DNA from: Novosphingobium sp049354825
Lineage (GTDB): Bacteria; Pseudomonadota; Alphaproteobacteria; Sphingomonadales; Sphingomonadaceae
Assembly: GCF_049354825.1 (NCBI RefSeq)
Contig: NZ_CP186480.1
Location: 2,356,001 to 2,420,000, forward strand
Length of the DNA: 64,000 nt
Direction: 5' to 3'
In this document: positions 15,182 through 24,702 of the stretch, one piece after another
Numbering within the stretch: position 1 is the first letter of the stretch
How the letters are laid out: the number at the start of each line of letters is the position of its first letter
The notes under the pieces: model-generated
Seen by the model: only the letters and a program-made list of their open reading frames with translations
Databases searched by the model: none
What the model was told of the DNA's origin: nothing
Translations under genes and position numbers: made by a program

Positions 15182-16228
15182 ATGGGACGAAGGCGGCAGG
15201 CCGTTACGATCCGCCACGTGGCGTCGGAGGCCGGCGTGTCGCTGCAGACCGTCAGCCGGGTCATAAACAACGAAAGCAACGTCCGGCCCGAGATGCGCGC
15301 CCGCGTCCAGGGCGCGATCGACAAGCTGGGCTACGTCCCCTCGATCGCAGCTCAGCGGATGAGCGGGTCGCGCTCGTACCTGATCCTGGCGCTCAACGAC
15401 CGTGACCGCACCATCGCCGACTGGCGCGCGCGCCAGGGCGCGGACTGGATCGACCAGATGCTGCTGGGCGGTATGCTGACTTGCGCCGAGCATGGCTACC
15501 GCATGATCTTCGAACTGGTCGACACGCATAGCGACCATGTCGAGCGCGAGCTGGCCGGCATCGTCGCCGCGCTTCAGCCCGATGGCGTGGTGCTGACCCC
15601 GCCGCACTCCGACAATGCGCAGATCGTCGCGTTCCTGGCCGGCAAGCACATCCCGTTCGCGCGGATCGGCTCGCTGGGCGAAGGCGGCGGCATCGCCCTG
15701 ACGATGGACGACGAAGCCGCCGCCGGGATGGCGACCCGCTACCTGGCGGACCTTGGGCATCGGCGCATCGCACTGATCGGCGGCAACCGCGAATACCACG
15801 TCAGCGACTGGCGCATCGACGGCTGGCGTTCTGCCATGGCCGAGGCGGGGCTGCCAACCGACGGCCTGCTGGCCGAGGGCGATTTCAGCTACGCCTCGGG
15901 CGAGGCGGCGGCGCAGGCGCTGCTGGGCCGGGCCGAGCGGCCGACCGCGATCATCGCCAGCAATGACCAGATGGCGCTCGCCACGCTGGAAACGGCACGG
16001 GCGATGGGGATCGCAATCCCCGCCGACCTGTCGCTGATCAGTTTCGACAACACGCCGATCGTACGCTTCTCGCAGCCGGCGCTGACCGCGGTCGACCAGC
16101 CCATCGCGGCCACCGTCGCGCGCGCGGTGGAGCGGCTGATCGCCGCCGGCAACGGCGAGGACGAGGGCGGGCACGAGGTGATCCCCGCAACGCTGGTGCC
16201 GCGCGATTCGGTGGCGCCGCCGCGATGA
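15182..16228 (+). CDS. LacI-family transcriptional regulator
   Basis: A 348-aa repressor with an N-terminal LacI helix-turn-helix (about 9-34, A-G-V-S-L-Q-T-V-S-R-V-I-N), a hinge (S-I-A-A-Q-R-M-S-G) and a periplasmic-binding-protein-like effector domain (about 65-345), which should bind a glucan-derived sugar. The likely targets are the palindromes based on GTGAACGTTCAC upstream of the receptor and GH3 genes, whose AACGTT core is typical of LacI-family operators. It starts 6 bp after the GH16 gene, and its stop overlaps the ATG of the MFS gene (ATGA). The repressor is therefore made from the operon it controls, giving autoregulation. Confidence 0.93.
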   Translation: MGRRRQAVTIRHVASEAGVSLQTVSRVINNESNVRPEMRARVQGAIDKLGYVPSIAAQRMSGSRSYLILALNDRDRTIADWRARQGADWIDQMLLGGMLTCAEHGYRMIFELVDTHSDHVERELAGIVAALQPDGVVLTPPHSDNAQIVAFLAGKHIPFARIGSLGEGGGIALTMDDEAAAGMATRYLADLGHRRIALIGGNREYHVSDWRIDGWRSAMAEAGLPTDGLLAEGDFSYASGEAAAQALLGRAERPTAIIASNDQMALATLETARAMGIAIPADLSLISFDNTPIVRFSQPALTAVDQPIAATVARAVERLIAAGNGEDEGGHEVIPATLVPRDSVAPPR

Positions 16229-17394
16229 CGCGGTGGGCGGTGCGGCGGCCGTCGACGTTCCTGCTGCTCTACGCGTTGGCCTGGGCCGGCGGGACGATCG
16301 CCTACGTGCCGTTTCTCACCCTGCTGCTTCCTGCGCATGTCGGCGCGCTGGCGGGGGCGGCGCAGATCGGCTGGCTGGGAACGCTGACGTTTGCGGGCGC
16401 GATTGCCGCCAGCGGCGCCCATATCGGCTTTGGCTGGCTCAGCGATGTCACCCGCCGCCGCAAGCCGTGGATCGTCGGCGGGCTGATCGCCATGACCGCG
16501 CTGCTGGCGGAGCTGGGGCAGGCGCGGTCGCTGCCGCAGATTCTGCTGCTGCTGGTGCTTTGGCAGACCGCGCTCAACGCCGTGCTGGGGCCGCTGTCGG
16601 CCTGGGCGGGCGACCGCATCCCCGACGCGGAGAAAGGCACGCTGGGCGGGTTCCTGGCCTTTGCGCCGGCCGCCGGTGCGCTGACCGGCATGGCGGTGAC
16701 ATGGCCGGGCCTGGTCGCGATGCCGCTTCGGCACGGCGTGATCGCGGCCATCGTTGCCGCCTGCATCCTTCCGATCGTGCTGTTCGGCAAGGAGTGCCCG
16801 CCCGATCCCGCCGCCGCGCCGCCCGCGCCGCGCCGGACCGCTCCGGCAGCGCGGGCAATGTGGCTTGCGCGGCTGCTGGTGCAGGTCTCGGAAGCCGCGT
16901 TGTTCGCGTACTTCTATTTGTGGTTTCGCACCTTGAGCGATGCCAACGACGATGCCTCGGCCGCGCGGCTGATCGCGCTGGTGCTGTTTACCGGGGCGCC
17001 GCTGGCGCTGCTTGCCGGGCGGCTTGCCGACGCGCGCGGCACGCCGATCCTGCCGCTCAAGGCCAGCGCGCTGGTCGGCGCTGCCGGGCTGGGCGTGATG
17101 GCGTTGGCGCGCGCGCCTGCGGTGGGCGTGGCCGGCTATGTGGTGTTCGGGCTGGCCACCAGCCTGTTCCTGGCGCTCCACAGCGCGCAGACGCTGCGGG
17201 TACTTCCGCGCCCCGATCGGCGCGGGCGCGATCTCGGCGTCTTCAACCTCACCAACACGGTCCCGTCGCTGGTGATGCCGGGCCTGACAGTGGCGCTGGT
17301 TCCGCGGCTGGGCTTCGAAGCGCTGTTCGCGGTTCTGGCGGGACTTTCCCTGGCGGCTTTCGTGTTGTTGCAGCGGGCCTTTCCGCGCGCCTGA
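16225..17394 (+). CDS. MFS transporter, probably sugar
   Basis: A 389-aa major facilitator with about 12 helices. The conserved loop-2/3 pattern G-W-L-S-D-V-T-R-R-R-K-P-W is close to that of sugar/cation symporters (GPH/SLC45-like), which suggests a sugar substrate. It is translationally coupled to the LacI gene (ATGA overlap) and is the last gene before the GH3 promoter. It probably imports glucose or short beta-glucosides from the periplasm. The exact substrate cannot be told from sequence. Confidence 0.82.
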   Translation: MTRWAVRRPSTFLLLYALAWAGGTIAYVPFLTLLLPAHVGALAGAAQIGWLGTLTFAGAIAASGAHIGFGWLSDVTRRRKPWIVGGLIAMTALLAELGQARSLPQILLLLVLWQTALNAVLGPLSAWAGDRIPDAEKGTLGGFLAFAPAAGALTGMAVTWPGLVAMPLRHGVIAAIVAACILPIVLFGKECPPDPAAAPPAPRRTAPAARAMWLARLLVQVSEAALFAYFYLWFRTLSDANDDASAARLIALVLFTGAPLALLAGRLADARGTPILPLKASALVGAAGLGVMALARAPAVGVAGYVVFGLATSLFLALHSAQTLRVLPRPDRRGRDLGVFNLTNTVPSLVMPGLTVALVPRLGFEALFAVLAGLSLAAFVLLQRAFPRA

Positions 17395-17417
17395 ACGAAT
17401 TGTCGGCAGCGAGCGCA

Positions 17418-17450
17418 TTGCCATCGCCAACGTGTCCTGATAACGTTCAC
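17418..17450 (+). promoter_or_regulatory. GH3 promoter with LacI-type operator
   Basis: TTGCCA (17418-17423) and TAACGT (17441-17446) are separated by 17 bp. The -10 is embedded in GATAACGTTCAC (17439-17450), which matches the receptor operator at 10 of 12 bases, including the whole AACGTTCAC half. The leader to the GTG start is about 40 nt. Confidence 0.65.
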
Positions 17451-17496
17451 ATAACGACGACGGGGAAAGCCCGCGAGCTGGGCGAAGGGTGACAAC

Positions 17497-19902
17497 GTGA
17501 TCAGACATTCGATGCTGGCGGCCTGCGCCGCGATGGCGCTGACCGGCTGCGTGGCGGCCCGAACCGATGGCCCGGCAGGTGTCCCGCCGCCCGCCGCGAC
17601 CGGCGCCGCCGCGGACGAGGCGCGCATCGCCGACCTGCTTTCGCGCATGAGCCTGGAGCACAAGGTTTCGCAGCTGATCCAGCCGCAGATCAATTCCTTC
17701 ACCGCTGCGGACATGGAGCGGTACCGCTTCGGAAGTTTCCTCAACGGCGGCAACGGGGGCCCTTACGGCGACGAGTTCGCGCCCGCGTCGCAGTGGCTCA
17801 AACTCGCGGACGAGATGTGGACCGCTTCGGCCCGTCCGCTGCCCGGCGGCGAACCGGTCGTTCCGACACTGTGGGGCACCGATGCCGTCCACGGCCACAC
17901 CAACGTCGTGGGCGCCACGATCTTCCCGCAGAACGTCGCGCTTGGTGCCACGCACGATCCCGATGTCGTTCGCCGCATCGGCGAGGCGACCGCGCAGGAA
18001 ATCCTCGCCACCGGGATCGACTGGGATTTCTCCCCGACGGTGGCGGTGTCGCGCGATCAGCGCTGGGGCCGCAGTTACGAAAGCTACTCGCAGGACCCGC
18101 AACTGGTTGCCCGCCTCGGCGCAGCGATGGTCGAAGGTCTGCAGGGCACGAAGGGTTCGGCGGGCTGGCTTCGCGATGGCCACGTCATCGCGACCGCCAA
18201 GCACTTCTTCGCCGATGGCGGCACCAAGGACGGTGTCGACCAGGGCGATGCCGTCGGCGACCTGGCGGCGATCGAGGCGATTCACACCGTTCCCTATCGG
18301 GCCGCCATCGATGCCGGCGTCGAGACGGTCATGGTCAGCTTCAGCTCGATCAACGGCGTGAAGATGACCGGCAACAAGTCGCTGCTGACGGATCTGTTGC
18401 GCGGGCAGATGGGTTTCGGCGGCATGACCGTGGGCGATTGGAACGCGCACGGCCAGGTCGATGGCTGCAAGGTGTCGGACTGCCCCAAGGCGGTGCTGGC
18501 CGGCCTCGACATGTACATGGTCCCCGACGACTGGAAGGCGCTGCACGCCAGCCTGGTCGCCCAGGTCAGGGACGGCACCGTCCCGATGGCCCGGCTCGAC
18601 CAGGCCGTGGCGCGGGTGCTGCGGATGAAGCTGCACGCCGGGCTGCTGCTGCCCGAGGCGAAGCGCCCGATCGAGCGTCCGCTGGCGGGCAAGTTCGAGC
18701 TGCTTGGATCGCCCGAGCACCGCGCCGTCGCGCGCGAGGCCGTGGCCAAGTCGCAAGTCGTGCTCAAGAACGACGGTGTCCTGCCGCTTCGCGCCGGCGC
18801 CAAGGTGCTGGTCGCCGGGGCCGAGGCGGACAACATCGGCGCGGCGGCGGGCGGCTGGACGCTGACCTGGCAGGGCGGGCTCGACCTCAAGCGCAGCCTG
18901 TTTCCGGGCGCGACGTCGATCTGGGCGGGGCTGCGCGACGCGGTCGCGGGCAAAGGCGGCACCGCTACCTATTCCGCGGACGGTTCATTCAGCGCGCGTC
19001 CCGACGTTGCGGTCGTCGTCTTCGGCGAGGCACCCTATGCGGAGTTCGCCGGCGACCGCCACGACCTCGTCCTGCGCGATGAGGAAGGCCTGAAGCTGCT
19101 GAAGAAATTCCGCGCCGCCGGCATCCCGACGGTCTCGGTTTTCCTCTCGGGCCGTCCGCTTTGGACCAACCGCGAAATGAACCTCTCCAACGCCTTCGTC
19201 GCGTCATGGCTGCCAGGCAGCGAGGGCATGGGCGTGGCCGACGTGCTGACCGGTGCCAGGCCGGCGACCGGGCGCCTGGCATTCCCCTGGCCAGCCGACT
19301 GCGCCGGCGGACCCGCGGGCGCGGTGCTGTTCCCGCTCGGCGCCGGGCGCGACCTGGCGGACCGGACCCCGACCCCGCTGCTGCCCGAGGCCTGCGCCGC
19401 GCTGAGTGCGTTCGACAGCTCGGCGATGTTCGTATCGGGCAAGCTTGCCACCGGGGTGGCCGCCTTCGTGCCCAAGCACGACGTTTCGGGCGACGGCGAG
19501 CTGCTGGCCGGGATGCGCGGCGACCTGACCGATGCCGGCGTTTCGGTGCGCGGGATCGACAAGGACGCGCAGGAGGACGCGCGCGAAATCCGCATGGCGG
19601 CTGGATCCGCTTTCGGGCTGCGCCAGGACCGCGACAGCGGCGGCGCCTACCGGATCGTCTATGCCGTCATGACGCGGCCGGCCGCGCCGGTTTCGCTGCG
19701 CGTCGGCGACAAGGCCGTCGTCGACCTGACCGACAAGTTCGCCCTGGCCGAAGGCAAGGGCTGGCGCGAGATGGTGATCACCGAGGCCTGCGCGCCGGGA
19801 CTGGGTTCGCGCATCCGGTTTGACACCAAGGGCCCGCTGACATTCCGCATCGCCAGCGTGCGGCGCGAGAAACTGCCGGCCGGGACGCCCTGCGCGTTCT
19901 GA
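17497..19902 (+). CDS. GH3-family beta-glucosidase / exo-beta-glucanase, lipoprotein
   Basis: An 801-aa glycoside hydrolase family 3 enzyme that releases glucose from beta-glucan oligosaccharides. A lipobox L-T-G-C places the lipid anchor at C18, so it is tethered to a membrane, facing the periplasm or surface. The (beta/alpha)8 domain covers roughly residues 45-380, with A-K-H-F-F-A-D-G-G and the nucleophile D314 in V-G-D-W-N-A. The alpha/beta sandwich follows, with G-E-A-P-Y-A-E-F-A-G-D supplying the acid/base Glu. A C-terminal domain of about 150 residues resembles that of marine-type exo-1,3/1,4-beta-glucanases (ExoP). GTG at 17497 is preferred because AAGGG lies 7 bp upstream; an ATG 15 bp later lacks a site. 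Confidence 0.94.
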   Translation: MIRHSMLAACAAMALTGCVAARTDGPAGVPPPAATGAAADEARIADLLSRMSLEHKVSQLIQPQINSFTAADMERYRFGSFLNGGNGGPYGDEFAPASQWLKLADEMWTASARPLPGGEPVVPTLWGTDAVHGHTNVVGATIFPQNVALGATHDPDVVRRIGEATAQEILATGIDWDFSPTVAVSRDQRWGRSYESYSQDPQLVARLGAAMVEGLQGTKGSAGWLRDGHVIATAKHFFADGGTKDGVDQGDAVGDLAAIEAIHTVPYRAAIDAGVETVMVSFSSINGVKMTGNKSLLTDLLRGQMGFGGMTVGDWNAHGQVDGCKVSDCPKAVLAGLDMYMVPDDWKALHASLVAQVRDGTVPMARLDQAVARVLRMKLHAGLLLPEAKRPIERPLAGKFELLGSPEHRAVAREAVAKSQVVLKNDGVLPLRAGAKVLVAGAEADNIGAAAGGWTLTWQGGLDLKRSLFPGATSIWAGLRDAVAGKGGTATYSADGSFSARPDVAVVVFGEAPYAEFAGDRHDLVLRDEEGLKLLKKFRAAGIPTVSVFLSGRPLWTNREMNLSNAFVASWLPGSEGMGVADVLTGARPATGRLAFPWPADCAGGPAGAVLFPLGAGRDLADRTPTPLLPEACAALSAFDSSAMFVSGKLATGVAAFVPKHDVSGDGELLAGMRGDLTDAGVSVRGIDKDAQEDAREIRMAAGSAFGLRQDRDSGGAYRIVYAVMTRPAAPVSLRVGDKAVVDLTDKFALAEGKGWREMVITEACAPGLGSRIRFDTKGPLTFRIASVRREKLPAGTPCAF

Positions 19903-19913
19903 TTACGCATTCG

Positions 19914-19925
19914 AATAACGCTTGC
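19914..19925 (+). promoter_or_regulatory. Possible weak third LacI-type operator
   Basis: AATAACGCTTGC shares 8 of 12 bases with the GH3 operator and has the same CG centre. It lies 81 bp before the FucP-type transporter gene. No clear promoter accompanies it, so this is a weak suggestion. Confidence 0.25.
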
Positions 19926-20006
19926 GTGCCGTGCAGGAGCGGCGACAAGCAGGGATAAGGGCCCGTGCCGCGAGCGCGGGCCCATTCAGGAGAGGAACGA
20001 CCCGAC

Positions 20007-21305
20007 ATGGTATTGGCCCCGGCGACCGCTAGCAGTACGGACAGCAACCCGGTCGAGGACGGCGGCGCGCCGATCGATGCGCCGGGCCTCAGCTATTTCG
20101 TTTTCGCGCTGTTCTTCATCTTTGGCGGCATCACCAGTCTCAACGACGTGATCCTGCCCAAGCTGAAGGAGCTGTTCACGCTCAACTACACGCAGGCGAT
20201 GCTGATCCAGTTCTGCTTCTTCACTGCCTACCTGGTGATCGGGATTCCGGGCGCCCAGCTGGTCAAGCGGATCGGCTACATGCGCGGCGCGGTGGTGGGC
20301 CTGCTTACGATGATGGCCGGCTGCCTGCTGTTCATCCCCGCCAGCCGCACCGCCACGTACGGCCTGTTCCTGCTGGCGCTGTTCGTGCTGGCAAGCGGGG
20401 TCGTCGTGGTCCAGGTCGTGACCAACCCGCTTATCAGCCTGCTCGGTCCGCAGAAGACCGTGCACAGCCGGCTGACTTTCGCTCAGGCGTTCAACAGCCT
20501 GGGGACGACGATCTTTCCGCGTGTCGGATCGACGCTGATCCTCGGCGGCCTTGCTGCGGTAACCGCTTCGCAGCTCTCGGGCACGGAGCTCGACGCCTAT
20601 CGCACCGCCGAAAGCCAGGCGATCGTGCACACGTATATCGGCCTGGCGGTCGCGCTCGCCGTGATCGCCGCGGTCGTCTGGTCGTTCCGCAACCGCCTGC
20701 AGGGTGAGCGGCATGAGCACACTTCGCTCGCCGGCGGGTTCGCACTGCTGTCGCGGCCGCGCTTCGGCTTCGGGGCGCTGTGCATCTTCCTCTATGTCGG
20801 CGCCGAAGTGTCGATCGGCTCGCTGATCGTCAGCTACTTGCGCCAGTCGCACGTCATGGGCCTGGACGAGCTGTCCGCGGGCAAGATGATCGCCTACTAC
20901 TGGGGCGGCGCGCTGGTCGGGCGGCTGGTCGGCAGCTACCTGCTGCGCGTGTTCAGCCCCGGCAAGCTGCTGGCGACCTTTGCGCTCGGTGCGATCGCGT
21001 TGCTGGCGATCAGCACCCACAGCGCCGGTACGCTGTCGGGCTACTCGCTGCTGGCGATCGGGCTGATGAACTCGATCATGTTCCCGACGATCTTCAGCCT
21101 CGCGTGCGAGAAGCTGGGGTCGCGCGCGGCAGATGGATCGGGGGTCATCAACATCGCCATCTTCGGCGGCGCGGTCGTCCCGCTGCTGACGGGCATGCTC
21201 GCCGATGCAAGCGGCAGCCTGCGCCTCGCGATGGCGCTGCCCGCGATCTGCTACGGCGTGATCGCTGCATTCGGCTGGTACGCGCGCCGACCGGCCACGG
21301 CCTGA
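20007..21305 (+). CDS. FucP/GluP-type sugar:proton symporter (MFS)
   Basis: A 432-aa transporter of the fucose/glucose-galactose permease group, with about 12 helices. Recognisable blocks are F-F-I-F-G-G-I-T-S-L-N-D near residue 35, G-A-Q-L-V-K-R-I-G-Y in loop 2-3, the V-V-V-V-Q-V-V-T-N-P-L-I segment near 135, and L-M-N-S-I-M-F-P-T-I-F-S near 355. It should import glucose released in the periplasm. The ATG at 20007 has a strong AGGAGAGG site; an upstream in-frame ATG would add a hydrophilic leader without family similarity. It begins a tightly coupled trio with the next MFS gene and glucokinase. Confidence 0.9.
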   Translation: MVLAPATASSTDSNPVEDGGAPIDAPGLSYFVFALFFIFGGITSLNDVILPKLKELFTLNYTQAMLIQFCFFTAYLVIGIPGAQLVKRIGYMRGAVVGLLTMMAGCLLFIPASRTATYGLFLLALFVLASGVVVVQVVTNPLISLLGPQKTVHSRLTFAQAFNSLGTTIFPRVGSTLILGGLAAVTASQLSGTELDAYRTAESQAIVHTYIGLAVALAVIAAVVWSFRNRLQGERHEHTSLAGGFALLSRPRFGFGALCIFLYVGAEVSIGSLIVSYLRQSHVMGLDELSAGKMIAYYWGGALVGRLVGSYLLRVFSPGKLLATFALGAIALLAISTHSAGTLSGYSLLAIGLMNSIMFPTIFSLACEKLGSRAADGSGVINIAIFGGAVVPLLTGMLADASGSLRLAMALPAICYGVIAAFGWYARRPATA

Positions 21306-22801
21306 TGGGCCCCGCCCGGACGCGGCTCCGCGCCGCCTTCGCGGCGGGCTGCCTGGCGGTCACGGTGGGGGTCTGCCTGCACTTGCCGATGCTGTGGATG
21401 GCGCGCGGCATGGGCTTCCGCCTGGTGGGCATGGCAACCGACGGTGCGATGATCGCGGGCATGGCGCTGATTGTCGCGGGGATCGCGCTGGCGGCCTACG
21501 GGCTTCTGCCGGACCGGGCCGCCGACGCGGTCGCCATCGCAGCTCACGTCCCCGACGATGCACCGCTCAGCGCCGCGCACTGGCGCTTGATGGCTGCCCT
21601 GATCGTGGCGCTGGTGATCGACGTGATGAAACCGGCCTCGCTGGGGTTCACGTTGCCGGGCATGGAAGCGGAATACGGCTTGCCCAAGCATGTCGTCGCG
21701 CTGCTGCCGTTCTCGGCGCTGACGGGCACGGTGCTCGGCTCGATGCTGTGGGGCGCGCTGGCCGATCGCTATGGCCGAAGGTCCACGATCATGCTGTCGG
21801 CCGTCATGTTCGTGGGCACCTCGATCTGCGGGGCGATGCCTTCGTTCTCATGGAACCTGGCGATGTGCCTGCTGATGGGCCTGGCCGCCGGGGGCATGCT
21901 GCCGGTGACGTACGCCCTGCTGGCGGAGATGATGCCCGCGCGGCATCGCGGCTGGAGTATGGTGCTGGTGGGCGGACTTGGCGCCGCGGGCGGCTATGCC
22001 GCCGCCAGCCTGATCTCGGCGCTGGCGCAGCCGCTGCTGGGCTGGCGCGTGCTGTGGCTGGCCAACCTGCCGACCGGCTTGCTGCTGATCAGTTTGGGTC
22101 CGTTGATCCCGGAATCGGCGCGCTTCCTTGCCGCGCACGGCCGCCTTCACGAAGCGGGCGGCGTGCTCGCCCGCTTCGGCGCGGTACTGGCGCCCGTGGC
22201 CGAGGCGCCGCCGCCAACCAAGACCGTCAACCGGACCTGGCTGTTCGCGGCGCTGACGCTGATCGCGCTGGCCTGGGGCTGGGCCAATTTCGGCGTGCTG
22301 CTGTGGCTGCCGGCGGACCTGGTTGCGCGCGGGCTTCCCGTCGCGGAGGCGAGCGCGCTGCTGGCGCGCTCAGCGGTGATCGCGGTGCCGACCACGGGCA
22401 TCGCCGCCCTGCTCTATTACCGCTGGGGCGCCCGCCCGACGCTGACGCTGGCGATTGCGGTGATGCTGACGGGCATGGCCCTGCTGGTGATCCAGACACG
22501 CGCCGCGGCCAGCCCGGTGCTGTCGGTCGCGGTGCTGCTGGTGGGCGTCAACGCGATCATCGCGGTGATCCTGCCTTACACCGCCGAGACCTTCGCGCTG
22601 GCGGTGCGCGGCCGCGCCACCGGCTGGATCGCTGCCTGCACCAAGGCCGGCGGGCTGGGCGCGCAGGCGCTGGGATTGGCCAGTCTGGTGCTGGGCGCGA
22701 TTACCGCGACGTGGGTGCTCGTCATCCCGACCGTGCTTGCGCTAGGGCTGCTGCTGGTATCGAGTCGCGCCGACGCGCGGATGGCCAAGGAAACGTCATG
22801 A
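21305..22801 (+). CDS. MFS transporter, SP/AAHS-like
   Basis: A 498-aa major facilitator with a hydrophobic extension of about 90 residues (two helices) before the canonical 12-helix core. The MFS signature G-A-L-A-D-R-Y-G-R-R-S appears near residue 150, and P-E-S-A-R-F-L after helix 6 is typical of sugar-porter and aromatic-acid:proton symporters. The start overlaps the previous stop by one base (TGATG) and the end overlaps glucokinase (ATGA). Sugar uptake is suggested by position, but the core would equally fit an aromatic acid carrier, which is notable given the halogenase genes. Confidence 0.82.
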   Translation: MGPARTRLRAAFAAGCLAVTVGVCLHLPMLWMARGMGFRLVGMATDGAMIAGMALIVAGIALAAYGLLPDRAADAVAIAAHVPDDAPLSAAHWRLMAALIVALVIDVMKPASLGFTLPGMEAEYGLPKHVVALLPFSALTGTVLGSMLWGALADRYGRRSTIMLSAVMFVGTSICGAMPSFSWNLAMCLLMGLAAGGMLPVTYALLAEMMPARHRGWSMVLVGGLGAAGGYAAASLISALAQPLLGWRVLWLANLPTGLLLISLGPLIPESARFLAAHGRLHEAGGVLARFGAVLAPVAEAPPPTKTVNRTWLFAALTLIALAWGWANFGVLLWLPADLVARGLPVAEASALLARSAVIAVPTTGIAALLYYRWGARPTLTLAIAVMLTGMALLVIQTRAAASPVLSVAVLLVGVNAIIAVILPYTAETFALAVRGRATGWIAACTKAGGLGAQALGLASLVLGAITATWVLVIPTVLALGLLLVSSRADARMAKETS

Positions 22802-23778
22802 CCCGCACGCTCGTCTCGGTCGACATCGGGGGCACGCACGCCCGTTTCGCGCTGGCGGAGATCGCCGCCGACGGCGCGATTACGCTGGGCGGGATCGAGA
22901 CGCTGCAGACCGCCGATCACGCCAGCTTCCAGACCGCCTGGGAAGAGTTCGCCCGCCGCAGCGGCGGCAAGCTGCCCGGAGCGGTGGCGATTGCCGTCGC
23001 CGGTCCGGTCGGCGGCGAGGTGATCCGCTTTACCAACAACCCGTGGCTGATCCGCCCGGCGCTGATCCCTGAAAAGCTCGGCGCGACGGACTATGTCGTG
23101 GTCAACGATTTCGAGGCGGTCGGCCATGCCGTGGCGCGCTGCGACGCGGCGCATTTCGTGCGCCTGTCTGGCCCGGACAAGCCGCTACCGGCGGCTGGCA
23201 CGATCAGCGTCGTCGGGCCGGGCACCGGGCTGGGCGTGGCGCACATCTGGCGCGATGGCTCCGGCAGCTACCGCGTCCAGCCGACCGAGGGCGGCCACAT
23301 CGATTTCGCCCCGCTCGACACCATCGAGGATGCCCTGCTCGCGCGGCTGCGCCAGCGCCACCGCCGCGTCTCGGTCGAACGGGTGGTGTCGGGCCCCGGC
23401 ATCGTGACGATCCACGAAACGCTGGCGGCGATCGAGGGGCGTGCGATCGCTCCGCTGGACGATCGCACGATCTGGCAACAGGGTGCCAGCGGCGAGGACA
23501 GCCTGGCCGCCGCCGCGGTGGACCGGTTCTGCCTCTCGCTCGGCTCGGTCACCGGCGACCTTGCGCTGGCCCAGGGCGCGGCCGGCGTCGTCATCGCCGG
23601 CGGCCTGGGGCTGCGCATCAAGGACGCGTTGGCGACTTCCGGCTTTGCCGACCGCTTCAAGGCCAAGGGCCGGTTCGAACAGATGATGGCGGCGCTGCCG
23701 GTCAAGCTCATCACCCATTCGCAGCCCGGCCTGTTCGGCGCCGCCGCGGCCTTCGCGGCGCGTTACCCCGAAGGCTGA
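22798..23778 (+). CDS. glk: Glucokinase
   Basis: A 326-aa glucokinase of the bacterial Glk (non-ROK) family, converting glucose and ATP to glucose 6-phosphate in the cytoplasm. The phosphate-1 motif D-I-G-G-T-H-A-R-F-A-L is at the N-terminus, the catalytic Asp is in V-N-D-F-E-A-V-G-H near residue 103, and E-G-G-H-I-D-F-A-P near 163 is diagnostic. It is the final gene of the locus, coupled to the MFS gene. Its last 16 bp overlap the convergent alpha/beta hydrolase gene. Confidence 0.95.
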   Translation: MTRTLVSVDIGGTHARFALAEIAADGAITLGGIETLQTADHASFQTAWEEFARRSGGKLPGAVAIAVAGPVGGEVIRFTNNPWLIRPALIPEKLGATDYVVVNDFEAVGHAVARCDAAHFVRLSGPDKPLPAAGTISVVGPGTGLGVAHIWRDGSGSYRVQPTEGGHIDFAPLDTIEDALLARLRQRHRRVSVERVVSGPGIVTIHETLAAIEGRAIAPLDDRTIWQQGASGEDSLAAAAVDRFCLSLGSVTGDLALAQGAAGVVIAGGLGLRIKDALATSGFADRFKAKGRFEQMMAALPVKLITHSQPGLFGAAAAFAARYPEG

Positions 23779-24665
23779 GCTGCCGCGCCGGCGTGGTCGG
23801 CAATTGCGTCGGCCATCGCGCCCACCAGTGGCAACGGAATGTCGTGCCCCATCCCGGGGTATTCGATCATCGTCGCGCCGCGGATCGCCTTCGCGGTCGC
23901 GCGTCCCCCTTCGACGCGGACGAGCGGATCGTCGCTGCCGTGGATCACCAGCGTCGGCGCGGTGACCGCGGCCAGGCGCGCCGTGCGATCGCCGTCGTCG
24001 ATAATTGCGGCCATCTGGCGGGCCGGGCCGGTCGGGTGAAAGCTGCGATGGAAATCGCGCAGGATGCGGGCGCGCAGCCGCTGCGGGTCGGTCGGATAGC
24101 CAGGGCTGCCGATCGCATCTACGATACGGGTGCCGACAGCGACGATGCCGTCCTCGTCGATGGTGGCGGGCGGGCGCTGGGTTAGCGCCGCCAGCGCTGC
24201 CGGACGCGGCGGAGGCAGGCGCCGTCCGCCGGTTGTCGACATGATGGAGGTCAGGCTGAGCACGCGGCCGGGATACGTCGCGGCGACCAGCTGCGCGATC
24301 ATGCCGCCCATCGAGGCGCCGACGATGTGCGCGCGCGCAACCCCCAGTGCGTCCAGCAGCCCGACCGCGTCCGCAGCCATGTCGCTGAGCCGATAGGGCA
24401 GACGGGGACGCAGCCCGAACAGGCGCATCACGGCGACGCGGCGGATATTGGGGACGCCGGCGCCGGTGAACTTTGTCGACAGCCCGATGTCGCGATTGTC
24501 GTGTCGGATCACGTAAAAGCCACGCTCCACCAGTGCCTCGACAAACTCCTCGGGCCACAACGTCAACTGCGCGCCCAAACCCATGATCAGCAGCAGGGGG
24601 GGGTGCGCCGGGTCGCCGTGCGTTTCGTAGGCAAGCTCGATTCCATTGACGGTCTTGTGCGGCAT
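23763..24665 (-). CDS. Alpha/beta-fold hydrolase
   Basis: A 300-aa alpha/beta hydrolase. The nucleophile elbow G-A-S-M-G-G is near residue 118, the oxyanion motif L-I-M-G-L-G-A-Q is near 28, an acid candidate D in H-G-S-D-D-P-L is near 244, and the catalytic His is in G-M-G-H-D-I-P near 272. It resembles the uncharacterised esterase/lactonase group that includes DhlA-like and carboxylesterase members. No signal peptide is present. It follows the permease gene by 37 bp on the same strand and may be the last gene of the nadB unit. Substrate unknown. Confidence 0.85.
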   Translation of the reverse strand: MPHKTVNGIELAYETHGDPAHPPLLLIMGLGAQLTLWPEEFVEALVERGFYVIRHDNRDIGLSTKFTGAGVPNIRRVAVMRLFGLRPRLPYRLSDMAADAVGLLDALGVARAHIVGASMGGMIAQLVAATYPGRVLSLTSIMSTTGGRRLPPPRPAALAALTQRPPATIDEDGIVAVGTRIVDAIGSPGYPTDPQRLRARILRDFHRSFHPTGPARQMAAIIDDGDRTARLAAVTAPTLVIHGSDDPLVRVEGGRATAKAIRGATMIEYPGMGHDIPLPLVGAMADAIADHAGAAAQPSG

Positions 24666-24702
24666 GGACGGTCCGTTCGCTGGTGTGATGACGTGCAGTC
24701 TG

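Noticed and set aside
23763..23778. 16-bp overlap of glk with the convergent hydrolase gene, considered as a frameshift or misread end
   Set aside because: Both proteins have normal lengths and intact motifs; short convergent overlaps also occur at 32885-32888 and 58695-58698.
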